Positions 9,331 through 21,284 of a stretch of DNA of 64,000 nucleotides are shown here, one piece after another. The notes below the pieces were generated by a model. The model searched no databases. It had not been told where the DNA came from and saw only the letters and a list, made by a program, of their open reading frames with translations. The DNA is from Billgrantia zhangzhouensis. GTDB taxonomy: Bacteria; Pseudomonadota; Gammaproteobacteria; Pseudomonadales; Halomonadaceae. Within the stretch, counting starts at the first letter, position 1; each line of letters opens with the position of its first letter. A program made the translations under genes and the position numbers. The DNA lies in contig NZ_JABFTT010000002.1 in NCBI RefSeq assembly GCF_021404465.1, positions 124,001 to 188,000 of the forward strand, in the 5' to 3' direction.

Positions 9331-9477
9331 GAAATGTGTAGGAGAAAGGTGTGAGTTATGTGTTTCTTTCTGTGTCACCGGTTGGCGACATTGAGTGCGT
9401 AATAAGAGTGACATGTAATGACGTCTTAAAGAGCCAGGCAGGGTAAAGGTTAATAATGGCCAGCGAGTGAAGAGTCG

Positions 9478-10623
9478 ATGAATTACTACTTCCTGCGACC
9501 CCGGATGGGTCGTGTGCTTTTCGTATTCGGGCTGTTTGCCCTGGGTGGATGCGCCTTTGCTCCCGGCGGGCATATCGATTATCGAGCCGATTCCGCCCCG
9601 ATCGACGATCTGGTCGATATCGAGCCCATTACCTTCGGGCTGGTGCGCAGCCAGCGGCAGGAGGCCGAGGCAGCCCGGACGTCGGAGGAGTTCGGCAAGG
9701 TCAGCGAGGCGCTGCGCGAGGGTGTCAGCGGCTATGACTACCACATCGGCAAGGGCGATGTGCTCACGGTCATCGTTTATGGCCATCCGGAGCTGACGAT
9801 TCCCGCCGGCGGCGAGCGCAGTGCCGCGGAATCGGGTAACACCGTGCATAGCGACGGCACCATCTTCTATCCCTTTATCGGCCGCATTCCGGTGGAGGGG
9901 CGTACGGTGCGCGAGGTGCGCGACATCATCGCCCGGGGGTTGGAGCCCTATGTGGCCATGCCTCAGGTCGAAGTCCAGGTCGCCCAATACAACTCGCAGA
10001 AAGTGAACGTCACCGGTGCGGTGCAGGATCCCGGCCCGCTGGCAATTCGAAACGTACCAATAAGCGTGCTCGATGCGATCAACCTGTCCGGCGGCTTGGC
10101 GGAGCATGCCAACTGGCACGATGTCCTGCTGACGCGGGACGGAGAGGAAATTCGCGTTTCCCTGCACGAGATGCTCAATCGCGGGCGCCTCGACCAGAAC
10201 CTGCTGCTGCGCGACGGCGATGTCCTGCATGTTCCCGACAACAGCGACCAGAAGGTCTACGTCATGGGCGAGGTGCGCGAGCCGCAAAGCCTGCCCATGG
10301 GGGCAAGCCGGCTCACGCTGACCGATGCGCTCTCCGAGGCCGGCGGTATGAACGAGGGTAATGCCAACGCCTCGGGCATCTTCGTCATCCGCCGGGCTCC
10401 CGCGGACAGCGACAAGCTTGCCACGGTCTACCAGCTCGATGCGCGTAACGCGACCGCCTTGATGTTGGGGGCCGAGTTCACCCTGCAGCCCACCGACGTG
10501 GTGTACGTCACCACGACGCCGCTGGGACGCTGGAACCGGGTGGTGCGCCAACTCCTGCCCACGGTCAGCAGCATCTACCAGACCACCCGAACTGGGCGTG
10601 AACTGGAACGTATCGGCGAGTAG
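9478..10623 (+). CDS. wza: Wza-type outer-membrane polysaccharide export lipoprotein
   Basis: The 381-aa product is close to E. coli Wza (379). A lipobox LGGC gives an acylated Cys25. A polysaccharide-export domain follows (YHIGKGDVLTVIVYGHPEL), then repeated SLBB-type beta-grasp domains (VNVTGAVQDPGPLAI and VYVMGEVREPQSLPMG) and a C-terminal amphipathic helix that forms the barrel in Wza. It forms the octameric channel through which capsule or EPS leaves the cell. First gene of the cluster, followed after 9 bp by wzb. Confidence 0.93.
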   Translation: MNYYFLRPRMGRVLFVFGLFALGGCAFAPGGHIDYRADSAPIDDLVDIEPITFGLVRSQRQEAEAARTSEEFGKVSEALREGVSGYDYHIGKGDVLTVIVYGHPELTIPAGGERSAAESGNTVHSDGTIFYPFIGRIPVEGRTVREVRDIIARGLEPYVAMPQVEVQVAQYNSQKVNVTGAVQDPGPLAIRNVPISVLDAINLSGGLAEHANWHDVLLTRDGEEIRVSLHEMLNRGRLDQNLLLRDGDVLHVPDNSDQKVYVMGEVREPQSLPMGASRLTLTDALSEAGGMNEGNANASGIFVIRRAPADSDKLATVYQLDARNATALMLGAEFTLQPTDVVYVTTTPLGRWNRVVRQLLPTVSSIYQTTRTGRELERIGE

Positions 10624-10632
10624 GGGGGAGGC

Positions 10633-11091
10633 ATGTTTCAGGAGGTTCTGGTGGTGTGCACCGGCAATATCTGTCGCAGCCCGGTCGGGGAGGCGCTGCT
10701 CAAGCGGGCGCTGCCCGGTCATCGCATCGCCTCGGCGGGGCTGGGGGCTCTGGTGGGGCACAGTGCGGAGCCCACTGCTGCGCGACTGGCGGAAGCCGAC
10801 GGGCTCGATCTTTCCGATCACCGGGCGCGCCAGATCGACGCCGGAATGATCAGAGATGCCGACCTGATTCTGGTCATGAGCGAGGGGCAGCGTCTCGCCC
10901 TTGCCGAGCGTTTTCCCTTCGCCACCGGCAAGACCATGTGCTTCGGGCGCTGGCTGCCGAGTGAGACGGGCAAGGGGACAGACATCCCCGACCCCTATCG
11001 CAGGAACGAGGAGGTCTTTGTGCGCGTGCATCGACAGCTCACCGAAGCGGCACGGCTGTGGCAGTCACGCCTCGGTAGCCCTCGAGGCTGA
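10633..11091 (+). CDS. wzb: low-molecular-weight protein tyrosine phosphatase
   Basis: The 152-aa product has the P-loop CTGNICRSP near the N-terminus and the general-acid motif DPYRR near residue 120. Wzb dephosphorylates the tyrosine kinase Wzc, and phosphorylation cycling is needed for high-molecular-weight polymer. A strong GGGGGAGG ribosome site precedes the ATG. It lies between wza and wzc as in group 1 capsule and colanic acid loci. Confidence 0.94.
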   Translation: MFQEVLVVCTGNICRSPVGEALLKRALPGHRIASAGLGALVGHSAEPTAARLAEADGLDLSDHRARQIDAGMIRDADLILVMSEGQRLALAERFPFATGKTMCFGRWLPSETGKGTDIPDPYRRNEEVFVRVHRQLTEAARLWQSRLGSPRG

Positions 11092-11129
11092 CGCGAACGA
11101 CCCACCTTATTCACGCCAGGACGCTATCA

Positions 11130-13346
11130 ATGGTGAAAGAGACGAAGACGGGCTCGCGCCCGGGGTATGACGACATCGATCTGGGCAGGCTGTTCGGCGT
11201 TCTGCTGGACAACAAGTGGTTGATCATGGTGGTGACGGCTGTCTTCGCTCTGGCTGCCGTCGTGCATGTGCAGCTGGCCACGCCGATCTTCCGCGCCGAT
11301 GCGCTGGTCCAGGTGGAAGGCAAGACCGGATTGAGCAATCCTCTCGCCGAGGTGCGTTCTATCCTGGGCGAGGAGCCCAAGGCCGATGCCGAGCTGGAAA
11401 TCCTGCGCTCGCGCATGGTGCTTGGCCAGGCGGTCGACCAGGAGCGCCTCGACATCGATGTGATACCGACCCGCTTCCCGGTCGTTGGCGGCTATCTGGT
11501 GCGGCGGGGCATGGAGCGGCCTGAGTTCGCGCGCCGCAGTGTATGGGCCGGTGAATATCTCAACGTCGGCGAGCTGCGTGTCGATCACGAGTGGCTGGGG
11601 CGAGCGCTGCGACTGGTGGCCGGCGTCGACGATGGCTATCGGCTCTACCACGGCGAGGAGCTGCTCGGTGAGGGACGCGTCGGTACCACCGAGAGTTTCG
11701 TTGATGGAGGCATAGAGCTGCGCGTGGCCGAGCTGGAAGCCGGCGAGGGCGCCGAATTCACCGTGGTGAGACGCACCCGCCTGGCCGCCATCAACCAGCT
11801 CCGTTCACGCTTCAGTGTCGCGCAACGCGGCCGTGACAGCGGCGTGTTCAACATGACCCTACTCGATGAGGATCCCCGTCGCGCCCAGCGTACCCTGAGC
11901 GTCATCGGACAGATCTACCTGACCCAGAACGTTGAGCGCCAGAGCGCCGAGGCGGAGCAGAGTCTCGAATTCCTCGAGGCGCAGGTGCCGCAGGTGCGTA
12001 CTGAGTTGGCCACCGCCGAGGATGCGCTGAACGCCTTCCGCATGCAGCACGAGAGTGTCGACCTCAATATCGAGACTCGCTCGGTGCTGGACCGCGTGGT
12101 GGATCTCGATGCCCGACTCAGTGAGCTGGAGATGGAGCAGGCCGAGCTGAGCCGGCGCTACAACGCCTCGCACCCGCTCTATGCGGCAATGATGGAGAAG
12201 CGCAGCAACCTGGAGCGCGATCGCGAGCGGCTCAATGAGCGCATCCACGATCTGCCCGAGACCCAGCAGCAGATCCTGCGTATGTCGCGTGACGTGGAAG
12301 TGACCCAGCAGGTCTATGTGCAGCTGCTCAACAAGATTCAGGAGATGAGCATCACCAAAGCCAGCACCGTGGGCAACGTGCGCATCCTCGACGATGCCGT
12401 CGCCCAGCCGGGACCGGTGGAGCCGCGCAAGCCGGTAACGGTGGCCATGCTGACTCTGGTGGGCGCCTTCCTGGCGGTGGCATTCGTCATCGTGCGCAGC
12501 ATCCTCAACCGCGGCGTGGAGAGCGCGGAGCAGATCGAGGATCTCGGCCTGCCGATCTATGCCACCGTCCCGCTCTCCGACGACCAGCAGAAGCTGGTGC
12601 GGCGGGTCAAGCGCCATAATCGGCGCCGCGGTCGAGCCGTGACCTGTGGGGTACTGGCCCAGAACGCTCCCGACGACACCGCCGTCGAGGCCCTGCGCGG
12701 CCTGCGTACCTCGCTGCACTTCGCCATGCTCGAGGCCAACGACAACCGGCTGATGATCACCGGGCCGAGTCCGAACATCGGCAAGAGCTTCATCAGCGTC
12801 AACCTGGGTGCGGTCATCGCCCAGAGCGATCGGCGCGTGCTGATCCTGGATGCCGACATGCGCAAGGGCCACGTGCACACTGCCTTCAACGCCGACAGCA
12901 AGGGCGGATTGTCGGAAGTTCTCGCCAACAAGGCCGAGCTCGACCAGGTCATCCGCCAATCGCCGATCAATGGGCTGAGCTACGTGGCGCGCGGCAAGGC
13001 GCCGCCCAATCCCGCCGAGCTGCTGATGAGCGAGCGCTTCGCGCGTTTGCTCGAGGCGTTGAGCGAGCGCTTCGACCTGATCATCGTGGATACGCCGCCA
13101 ATCCTTGCCGTAACCGATGCCGCCATCATCGGCCATCACTGCGGCACCACGCTGATGGTGGCGCGCTACGGGCTCAACCCGCCGCGCGAGGTCGACGTGG
13201 CCATTCGTCGCCTCGAGAGCAGCGGCGTCACGGTCAAGGGCGGCATCCTCAATGCCATCGAGCGCAAGGCCGCCACTAGCTATGGCTACGGTTATTACCA
13301 CTATGCCTACAAGACCACCGAGGCCTACAAGACCTCCGAGACCTGA
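11130..13346 (+). CDS. wzc: polysaccharide co-polymerase / tyrosine autokinase
   Basis: The 738-aa product has two membrane helices (about residues 28-50 and 430-455) flanking a periplasmic Wzz-type domain with long coiled segments. The cytoplasmic BY-kinase domain has Walker A (GPSPNIGKSF, ~residue 542), Walker A' (VLILDADMRKG) and Walker B (LIIVDTPP, ~650). The C-terminus is a Tyr-rich tail (YGYGYYHYAYKTTEAYK) typical of autophosphorylated Wzc. It sets chain length and gates export with Wza. Confidence 0.94.
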   Translation: MVKETKTGSRPGYDDIDLGRLFGVLLDNKWLIMVVTAVFALAAVVHVQLATPIFRADALVQVEGKTGLSNPLAEVRSILGEEPKADAELEILRSRMVLGQAVDQERLDIDVIPTRFPVVGGYLVRRGMERPEFARRSVWAGEYLNVGELRVDHEWLGRALRLVAGVDDGYRLYHGEELLGEGRVGTTESFVDGGIELRVAELEAGEGAEFTVVRRTRLAAINQLRSRFSVAQRGRDSGVFNMTLLDEDPRRAQRTLSVIGQIYLTQNVERQSAEAEQSLEFLEAQVPQVRTELATAEDALNAFRMQHESVDLNIETRSVLDRVVDLDARLSELEMEQAELSRRYNASHPLYAAMMEKRSNLERDRERLNERIHDLPETQQQILRMSRDVEVTQQVYVQLLNKIQEMSITKASTVGNVRILDDAVAQPGPVEPRKPVTVAMLTLVGAFLAVAFVIVRSILNRGVESAEQIEDLGLPIYATVPLSDDQQKLVRRVKRHNRRRGRAVTCGVLAQNAPDDTAVEALRGLRTSLHFAMLEANDNRLMITGPSPNIGKSFISVNLGAVIAQSDRRVLILDADMRKGHVHTAFNADSKGGLSEVLANKAELDQVIRQSPINGLSYVARGKAPPNPAELLMSERFARLLEALSERFDLIIVDTPPILAVTDAAIIGHHCGTTLMVARYGLNPPREVDVAIRRLESSGVTVKGGILNAIERKAATSYGYGYYHYAYKTTEAYKTSET

Positions 13347-13471
13347 GCGCCGCAGGAACCTGTCCGTGCCTGCCTGAGCAGGCCGTTCCCTGACGCGAGG
13401 CCAACGGGCCGCAACCTGCTTGCTGCCGGGTCCCGTGTCGATCACTACCACTCGAAAACCATGGAAGCGTC

Positions 13472-15768
<2,297 letters not shown>

Positions 15769-15776
15769 GGCTCGCC

Positions 15777-17510
15777 ATGGATAGCAAAGCGCTCGAAAAC
15801 CGTTACCCCGGCGTCCAGATCCATTCCAGCGCCATTGTCGATTCCGGCGCCGAGATCGGCGAATCGTCCCGTGTGTGGCACTTCGTGCACGTATGCAGCG
15901 GGGCTCGCATTGGCCGCGGCGTTTCGCTGGGGCAGAACGTCTTCGTCGGCAACCGGGTGGTCATCGGCGACCACTGCAAGGTGCAGAACAACGTCTCGGT
16001 GTACGACAACGTCACCCTCGAGGCGGGTGTCTTTTGCGGCCCGAGCATGGTCTTCACCAACGTCTACAACCCGCGTTCGTTGGTCGAACGCAAGGACGAG
16101 TACCGCGACACCCTGGTGCGCGAGGGAGCGACCCTTGGCGCCAACTGCACCATCGTATGCGGGGTGACCGTTGGCCGCCATGCCTTCATCGGCGCCGGTG
16201 CGGTGATCAACCGAGACGTGCCCGACTTTGCGCTGATGCTGGGGGTGCCTGCCCGCCAGCAGGGCTGGATGAGCCGTCATGGCGAGCGTCTCGAGCTGCC
16301 ACTGGAGGGCGAAGGCGAAGTGACCTGCCCGCATACCGGCGATCGCTATCGGCTCGAAGGAGGCAGGCTTCGCTGTATCCCGGCGCAGGAAGGGAGCGCC
16401 GCCGCTGACAAGGACACCCGTCGCATGGACTTCATCGATCTCAAGGCCCAGCAGGTGCGCATTCGCGACCGCATCAATGCCGGCATCCGCAACGTGCTCG
16501 ATCACGGCAAGTACATCCTCGGCCCCGAGGTGGACGAACTCGAAGCGCGTCTGGCCGACTATGCCGGCGTGCGCCACTGCATCACCTGCGCCAACGGCAC
16601 CGATGCGCTGCAGATCGCGCAGATGGCGCTGGGCATCGCCCCCGGTGACGAGGTGATCACGCCGGGCTTCACCTACATTGCCACCGCCGAGACCGTGGCA
16701 CTGCTGGGCGCACGCCCGGTCTACGTCGACGTCGACCCGCGCACCTACCTGCTCGACCCGGAGAAGTTGGAAGCCGCGATCACACCGCGCACCCGCGCGA
16801 TCATTCCGGTTTCGCTCTATGGCCAATGCGCCGACATGGACGCCATCAATGAGATTGCCGGACGTCATGGCATCCCGGTGATCGAGGACGGAGCCCAGAG
16901 CTTCGGCGCCACCTATCGCGGACGGCGCTCGTGCAGCCTGTCGAGCATCGCCACCACCTCGTTCTTTCCCAGCAAGCCGCTGGGCTGCTACGGCGACGGC
17001 GGGGCGCTGTTCACCGATGACGACGAGCTGGCCAAGGTGCTGCGCCAGATCGCCCGGCACGGCCAGGGGCGGCGCTATTACCACGTCAGGATCGGCGTCA
17101 ACAGCCGCCTGGATACGCTGCAGGCCGCCATCCTGCTGCCCAAGCTCGACATCCTCGACGAGGAGCTCAAGCTGCGCGAGCAGGTGGCCGAGCGCTATGG
17201 CCGGATGCTGCGCGCCCATGGCTTCGACTCGCCTCATGTGGCGCCCTACAACACCAGCGCCTATGCCCAGTACACGGTGGAAGTCGACGACCGGGAGGTG
17301 GTGATCGCGCGTCTGGCCGAGGCCGGCATCCCGACCGCCGTGCATTATCCGATTCCGCTCAACCAGCAGCCGGCGGTGGCCGATCCGGCCGTGGACCTGC
17401 CGGTCGGCAATGCGGCCTCGCGCCGGGTGATCAGCCTGCCGATGCACCCTTATCTCAGCGCCGAGGACCAGGAGCGCATCGTTACGGCACTCGGAGAAGC
17501 GGTGGCCTGA
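15777..17510 (+). CDS. fused N-acetyltransferase (WbpD) and PLP aminotransferase (WbpE)
   Basis: One uninterrupted 577-codon frame encodes two enzymes normally made separately. Residues ~1-190 are a left-handed beta-helix acetyltransferase with hexapeptide repeats ([20 protein letters not shown]) ending in [13 protein letters not shown]. After a ~25-residue linker, residues ~217-577 are a DegT/DnrJ/EryC1 aminotransferase starting [16 protein letters not shown], with the PLP Lys in [15 protein letters not shown]. Together they perform 3-transamination and 3-N-acetylation toward UDP-GlcNAc3NAcA. An internal ATG at 16425 has an AAGGA site (16410-16414) 10 nt upstream, so free WbpE might also be made. 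The frame is open further upstream, but the ATG at 15777 matches WbpD. Confidence 0.88.
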   Translation: MDSKALENRYPGVQIHSSAIVDSGAEIGESSRVWHFVHVCSGARIGRGVSLGQNVFVGNRVVIGDHCKVQNNVSVYDNVTLEAGVFCGPSMVFTNVYNPRSLVERKDEYRDTLVREGATLGANCTIVCGVTVGRHAFIGAGAVINRDVPDFALMLGVPARQQGWMSRHGERLELPLEGEGEVTCPHTGDRYRLEGGRLRCIPAQEGSAAADKDTRRMDFIDLKAQQVRIRDRINAGIRNVLDHGKYILGPEVDELEARLADYAGVRHCITCANGTDALQIAQMALGIAPGDEVITPGFTYIATAETVALLGARPVYVDVDPRTYLLDPEKLEAAITPRTRAIIPVSLYGQCADMDAINEIAGRHGIPVIEDGAQSFGATYRGRRSCSLSSIATTSFFPSKPLGCYGDGGALFTDDDELAKVLRQIARHGQGRRYYHVRIGVNSRLDTLQAAILLPKLDILDEELKLREQVAERYGRMLRAHGFDSPHVAPYNTSAYAQYTVEVDDREVVIARLAEAGIPTAVHYPIPLNQQPAVADPAVDLPVGNAASRRVISLPMHPYLSAEDQERIVTALGEAVA

Positions 17511-17536
17511 GGCCACCTGTCAAGGAGAGACATTAC

Positions 17537-18982
17537 GTGCTGAATCGGCTCGTCATACCGGCCAGGCGTCTGCTGCCGACCCATGCCTTCGCTCGCGGGG
17601 TGAGCGTGCTGGTGGGCGGCACGGCGGGTGCGCAGCTGCTGGCCATCGCGGCGGCACCGCTGTTGACCCGGCTCTACGCCCCGGAGGATTTCGGCCTGCT
17701 GGCAGTCTATGGCGGCCTGCTGGCCCTGTTCACCGTGGTGGCCAGCGGTCGTTACCAGCTGGCGATTCCGCTGCCCGAAACCGACCGCGAGGCTGCCGAG
17801 GTGTTGGCGCTCAGCCTGGCGGTGGTAGCGCTTACCACCCTGGCGGCGCTATTACTGGTGGTAGTGGGAGGAAGGGCGCTTACTGAGGCGCTTGGCGTAC
17901 CGGCCTTGGCCCCTTGGCTGTGGCTGCTGCCCTTGGGCGTGGTCTTGGCCGGCGGTTACCAGGCGGTCAGCCACTGGGCGGTACGCACGCGTGCCTTCTC
18001 CCAGGTCGCGACGACGCGCATCAAGCAGTCCCTGGCGCTGCTGACGATCCAGCTCGCCGCCAGCCCCCTGGGCGGAGGCGGCCTGTTGCTCGGGCATGCT
18101 GCGGGTCAGGGAGCCGGTACGCTGACCCTGGCGCGCCCGGCGTTGCGTGCTGTCGCCGATCAGCGCGTCAGCCTGGCCGGTGTCTGGGCGGCGGCGCTGC
18201 GCTATCGCAAGTTCCCGCTGTTTTCCACCTGGTCGGGCCTGTTCAACACCCTTGGCAAGCAGCTTCCGCCGTTGCTCTTCGCCGCCCTGTTCAGCCCGGT
18301 GGCGGCGGGGCTCTACGCGTTGGCGCATCGCGTACTGGCGCTGCCGATGTCGTTGATCGGCGAGGCCGTCGGCAAGGTGTTCTTCGCCAGCGCCGCCGAA
18401 TCCCACCGGCGCGGGGAACTGGGCGCACTGGTGGCCAAGGTGCATGCCATGCTGGCGCAGATCGCCATGCCGGTAGCCGTGGTGCTGGCGCTCATCGGTC
18501 CGGAATTGTTCGCCATGGTCTTCGGCGAGCGCTGGCGGGAGGCTGGCGAGTTCGCACGCTGGATGGCGCCATGGCTCTACCTGGTGTTCATCACTTCGCC
18601 GTTGAGCCACCTGTTCTCGGTGCTGGAGCGCCAAGGCCAAGGCCTGGCCTTCCAGACGCTGCTGCTCGGCGTGCGTGTGGTGGCGATCGCGATCGGCGCG
18701 GCCCTCGATGACCTGCTGCTGACGGTGGCGCTGTTTTCCCTGGGCAGTGCCGCCTGTTGGATCGGCTTCCTCGCCTGGATTGCCCACCTGACCGGCAACC
18801 GTTCCTCCGTCCTGGCGATGGCCACTCTTTCCGCGCTGGCCTGGAGCCTGGTGCTGCTGGTGCCGCTGATGGTCGCCGAGTGGTTGGCGCCCGCGTGGCT
18901 GCCGTTGAGCGTGGCACTGCCGCTCAGCGGCGTGCTGGTGGGATTGCGTTATCTCCTCCTGTTTCGAAAGGCCTATTCATGA
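17537..18982 (+). CDS. wzx: Wzx-type lipid-linked oligosaccharide flippase
   Basis: The 481-aa integral membrane protein of the MATE-like polysaccharide synthase family has ~12 hydrophobic segments and the N-terminal motif QLLAIAAAPLLTRLYAPEDF typical of Wzx. It would flip the undecaprenyl-linked repeat unit to the periplasm. Start is GTG with AGGAGAG 9 nt upstream. The stop overlaps the next start (ATGA). Confidence 0.87.
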   Translation: MLNRLVIPARRLLPTHAFARGVSVLVGGTAGAQLLAIAAAPLLTRLYAPEDFGLLAVYGGLLALFTVVASGRYQLAIPLPETDREAAEVLALSLAVVALTTLAALLLVVVGGRALTEALGVPALAPWLWLLPLGVVLAGGYQAVSHWAVRTRAFSQVATTRIKQSLALLTIQLAASPLGGGGLLLGHAAGQGAGTLTLARPALRAVADQRVSLAGVWAAALRYRKFPLFSTWSGLFNTLGKQLPPLLFAALFSPVAAGLYALAHRVLALPMSLIGEAVGKVFFASAAESHRRGELGALVAKVHAMLAQIAMPVAVVLALIGPELFAMVFGERWREAGEFARWMAPWLYLVFITSPLSHLFSVLERQGQGLAFQTLLLGVRVVAIAIGAALDDLLLTVALFSLGSAACWIGFLAWIAHLTGNRSSVLAMATLSALAWSLVLLVPLMVAEWLAPAWLPLSVALPLSGVLVGLRYLLLFRKAYS

Positions 18983-20625
18983 GTTCGATACATTGTCACT
19001 TTTCCTCCCCGCGCTGGCAGGAGGGCACGCTGTCGGGCGATGACGGCTACGTATGCGGCAGTGCCTGGCTGAATGGGCATCGCCTTTCCGCCAGTGGTGC
19101 CCTCAAGCAATTGGAACTGGCCGAAGGCATCGAGGCATGGCGCAAGCGCATGGGCGATCTCAATGGGTTCTACGCCCTGGTGCGGCGCAGAGGCAACGAC
19201 ATGGTGGCGGTCGTGGATCGCGTACGCTCGATCCCACTGTACTACGGCGTGCATGCCGGAGACGTGTACCTGAGCGATGATGCCGACTGGGTGCGCCGAC
19301 AAGTCGACGAAACACAGATTCACGATGAGGCGCGGGCCGATTTCGAGCTGTCCGGGTACGTCACCGGCCAGGACACGCTGTTTCACCGGGTCAAGCAACT
19401 GCGTGCTGGCGAAGCTCTGATCGTCAGCGATTCCGACCTGGGGCTGACGCTTTTCGTGGAGCGCTATTTTCGCTTTCAGTACGTCCGCTGCCAGGACGAT
19501 GGCATCTCTGACCGTGACGACGGCCGGCGCCTGATCCGGCTCGAAGAGGTGGTCGAGGAGGCCTGTCAGCAGATGGTCAGGATGGCCAACGGGCGACAGG
19601 TCGTGGTGCCCCTCAGCGGTGGCTACGATTCGCGCCTGATCGCCACGCTGCTGGCACGCTGCGGTTATCCCCGAGTGCTGACTTATGCCTACGGCCATCG
19701 CGACAACCAGGAGGCGAAGGTGAGTCGCGAGGTGGCCCAGAGCCTAGGGCTGCCGTGGACCTTCGTCGAGTACAGCCAGGAGGCGTGGAGCCAGGTCGCT
19801 GACAGTGAGGAGTACTGGCGTTACCAGCAGTGGGCTTCGGGCTGGAGCGGCATCGTCAACATGCAGGACTGGCTGGCGGTCAAGCTGTTGACGGAGCAGG
19901 GCAAGGTCGAGCCGGGCTCGCTGTTCGTGCCGGGCCACTGCTGCGTGACCGGCTTCCTACCCTCGAGCGTGTTCGAGGCCAAGCGGGCGGGGCGCCTGGT
20001 GGAGGCGGGCGAGCTGACCGAGGCGCTGCGCCAGCGGCACTTCACCTTGAACGAGAGCGCCGAAGGCGAGGCGCTCTTCCGCGAACGGGTGTTGCCGCGC
20101 CTGACGCAGGACTACCGGTTGGACGAAACCCTGGACCCAGATGAGTTCATTCGCCAGTTCGTGCTGTTCGGCTGGCAGGAGCGCCAGGCCAAGTTCATCG
20201 TCAACTCGGTGCGCTGCTTTGAATTCTTCGGCCATGACTGGTGGATGCCGCTCTATGACCGCGACTTCATGGCGTTCTGGCAATCGGTGCCGCTCCATTG
20301 GCTGGAGTGCCGCTCCGGCTATGTCACCTTCGTCGAGAACCTGTTTGCCGAGGTCAGCGGCCATAGCGCGCCGCTAGGCAACGCCGCACAGCAGTCGCGC
20401 CGGAGCCTGCGCGCACGCCTGACTCGCCTGGCCGCTTTCCGTCGCGGCCCGGGGGCACACCTCAAGCGCTTGGCGAAGCGGCTGCTGCCAGGCCTGGCCC
20501 AGGGCAACACCCTGGCCTCCACGGGGCGCTTTCCTCCCGAAGCCCTCGAACGCCTGCGCTCCCAGGGCTATTCGCACAACGGAGTCGCGGCACAGCTCTT
20601 CCTCGAGAGGTTCAGTCGATCATGA
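18979..20625 (+). CDS. asparagine-synthetase-like protein lacking the glutaminase Cys
   Basis: The 548-aa product has an N-terminal class II amidotransferase-like domain (GDLNGFYALVRR) and a C-terminal synthetase domain with the PP-loop PLSGGYDSRL near residue 213. The protein starts MSSIHCHF, so the Cys2 nucleophile that hydrolyses glutamine is absent; it may use free ammonia or a partner. Homologues in other polysaccharide clusters are proposed to amidate uronic acids, which fits the diacetamido-uronate pathway upstream. The frame is open to 18757, but the overlap with wzx supports the start used. The acceptor is not known. Confidence 0.75.
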   Translation: MSSIHCHFSSPRWQEGTLSGDDGYVCGSAWLNGHRLSASGALKQLELAEGIEAWRKRMGDLNGFYALVRRRGNDMVAVVDRVRSIPLYYGVHAGDVYLSDDADWVRRQVDETQIHDEARADFELSGYVTGQDTLFHRVKQLRAGEALIVSDSDLGLTLFVERYFRFQYVRCQDDGISDRDDGRRLIRLEEVVEEACQQMVRMANGRQVVVPLSGGYDSRLIATLLARCGYPRVLTYAYGHRDNQEAKVSREVAQSLGLPWTFVEYSQEAWSQVADSEEYWRYQQWASGWSGIVNMQDWLAVKLLTEQGKVEPGSLFVPGHCCVTGFLPSSVFEAKRAGRLVEAGELTEALRQRHFTLNESAEGEALFRERVLPRLTQDYRLDETLDPDEFIRQFVLFGWQERQAKFIVNSVRCFEFFGHDWWMPLYDRDFMAFWQSVPLHWLECRSGYVTFVENLFAEVSGHSAPLGNAAQQSRRSLRARLTRLAAFRRGPGAHLKRLAKRLLPGLAQGNTLASTGRFPPEALERLRSQGYSHNGVAAQLFLERFSRS

Positions 20626-21284
20626 ACGTCAACGCACCGAAGCGATACCTCCGGCTCGCTTTCGAAGCGGCCGGGTTGATTGCCCGTAACCTGCGGCGAA
20701 TCCGCGGGTTTTCCGCCGTGCCGCTGCGCTGCCACGAGGGCTACCGGCTCTGTGCCATGGAGCGCAGCCACTTGCCGGGGGCGCTGGCGCTGTATGCCGG
20801 CCTGCACGATGGCCAGCCGCTGGATCTGCCGCGACGCTGGCTGTACCGCCTGGCAGGCGATCGTCTCGGCGTGGTTGCCCTGGATATCGAAGGCCGTGTG
20901 GTAGGGGCGGCGTTCTATGGCTTCAGCCGTCGCGACCTGCGCGAAGGCCGGGTTCATTCCAACTTCAGCGGAGTGTATCCGGCGCATCGGGGCAGGGGGC
21001 TGGCAACCGAGTTGCGGCGCACCGGCATCCTGCATTTTCGCGCCAACGGCGTGCGCGGCTACTCCGCGCGCATCTCGGCCGACAACGTCGCTTCGCTCAA
21101 GCCGAGCCTGCGGCTCGGTTTCCGCATCGCCGAGCGCTACCACGACCCGGACAGCGGCGAGCAGCGCTATTACCTGGTTTGCGACTTCGACGACGACTAC
21201 CACGATGGGGCAGCCCAGGAGCCTGGGTCGGACCCCGAACCGCAGTCCCCCACACCGGAGACGGAAAGGAAAGCCGTACCATGA
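20622..21284 (+). CDS. GNAT-family N-acetyltransferase
   Basis: The 220-aa product has a GNAT domain: a beta strand GVVALDIEGRVVGAAFYGF, the acetyl-CoA loop YPAHRGRGLATELRR near residues 125-140, then SADNVASLKPSLRLGF typical of the C-terminal half. The last ~35 residues are polar and probably disordered. It overlaps both neighbours by 4 nt. It may acylate a sugar amine of the polymer; the substrate cannot be deduced. Confidence 0.75.
   Translation: MNVNAPKRYLRLAFEAAGLIARNLRRIRGFSAVPLRCHEGYRLCAMERSHLPGALALYAGLHDGQPLDLPRRWLYRLAGDRLGVVALDIEGRVVGAAFYGFSRRDLREGRVHSNFSGVYPAHRGRGLATELRRTGILHFRANGVRGYSARISADNVASLKPSLRLGFRIAERYHDPDSGEQRYYLVCDFDDDYHDGAAQEPGSDPEPQSPTPETERKAVP

Larger units (their letters stand above)
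8702..9477. other. AT-rich divergent regulatory region between yjb and the capsule operon
   Basis: This 776-bp stretch is without a convincing gene and is clearly more AT-rich than its surroundings, especially 8880-9010. It must hold the yjbE promoter (leftward) and the capsule promoter (rightward). It contains inverted repeats at 8797-8815 and 8841-8868, a hairpin at 9109-9127, the ops element at 9164-9175 and a small open frame at 9190-9330, listed separately. A TATAGT at 8942-8947 could be a -10 box but lacks a good -35 partner. Confidence 0.7.

Noticed and set aside
9322..11031. Long minus-strand open frame (569 codons) over wza and wzb
   Set aside because: It is antisense to two clear genes, has no recognisable family motifs and an amino-acid mix typical of a high-GC shadow frame.
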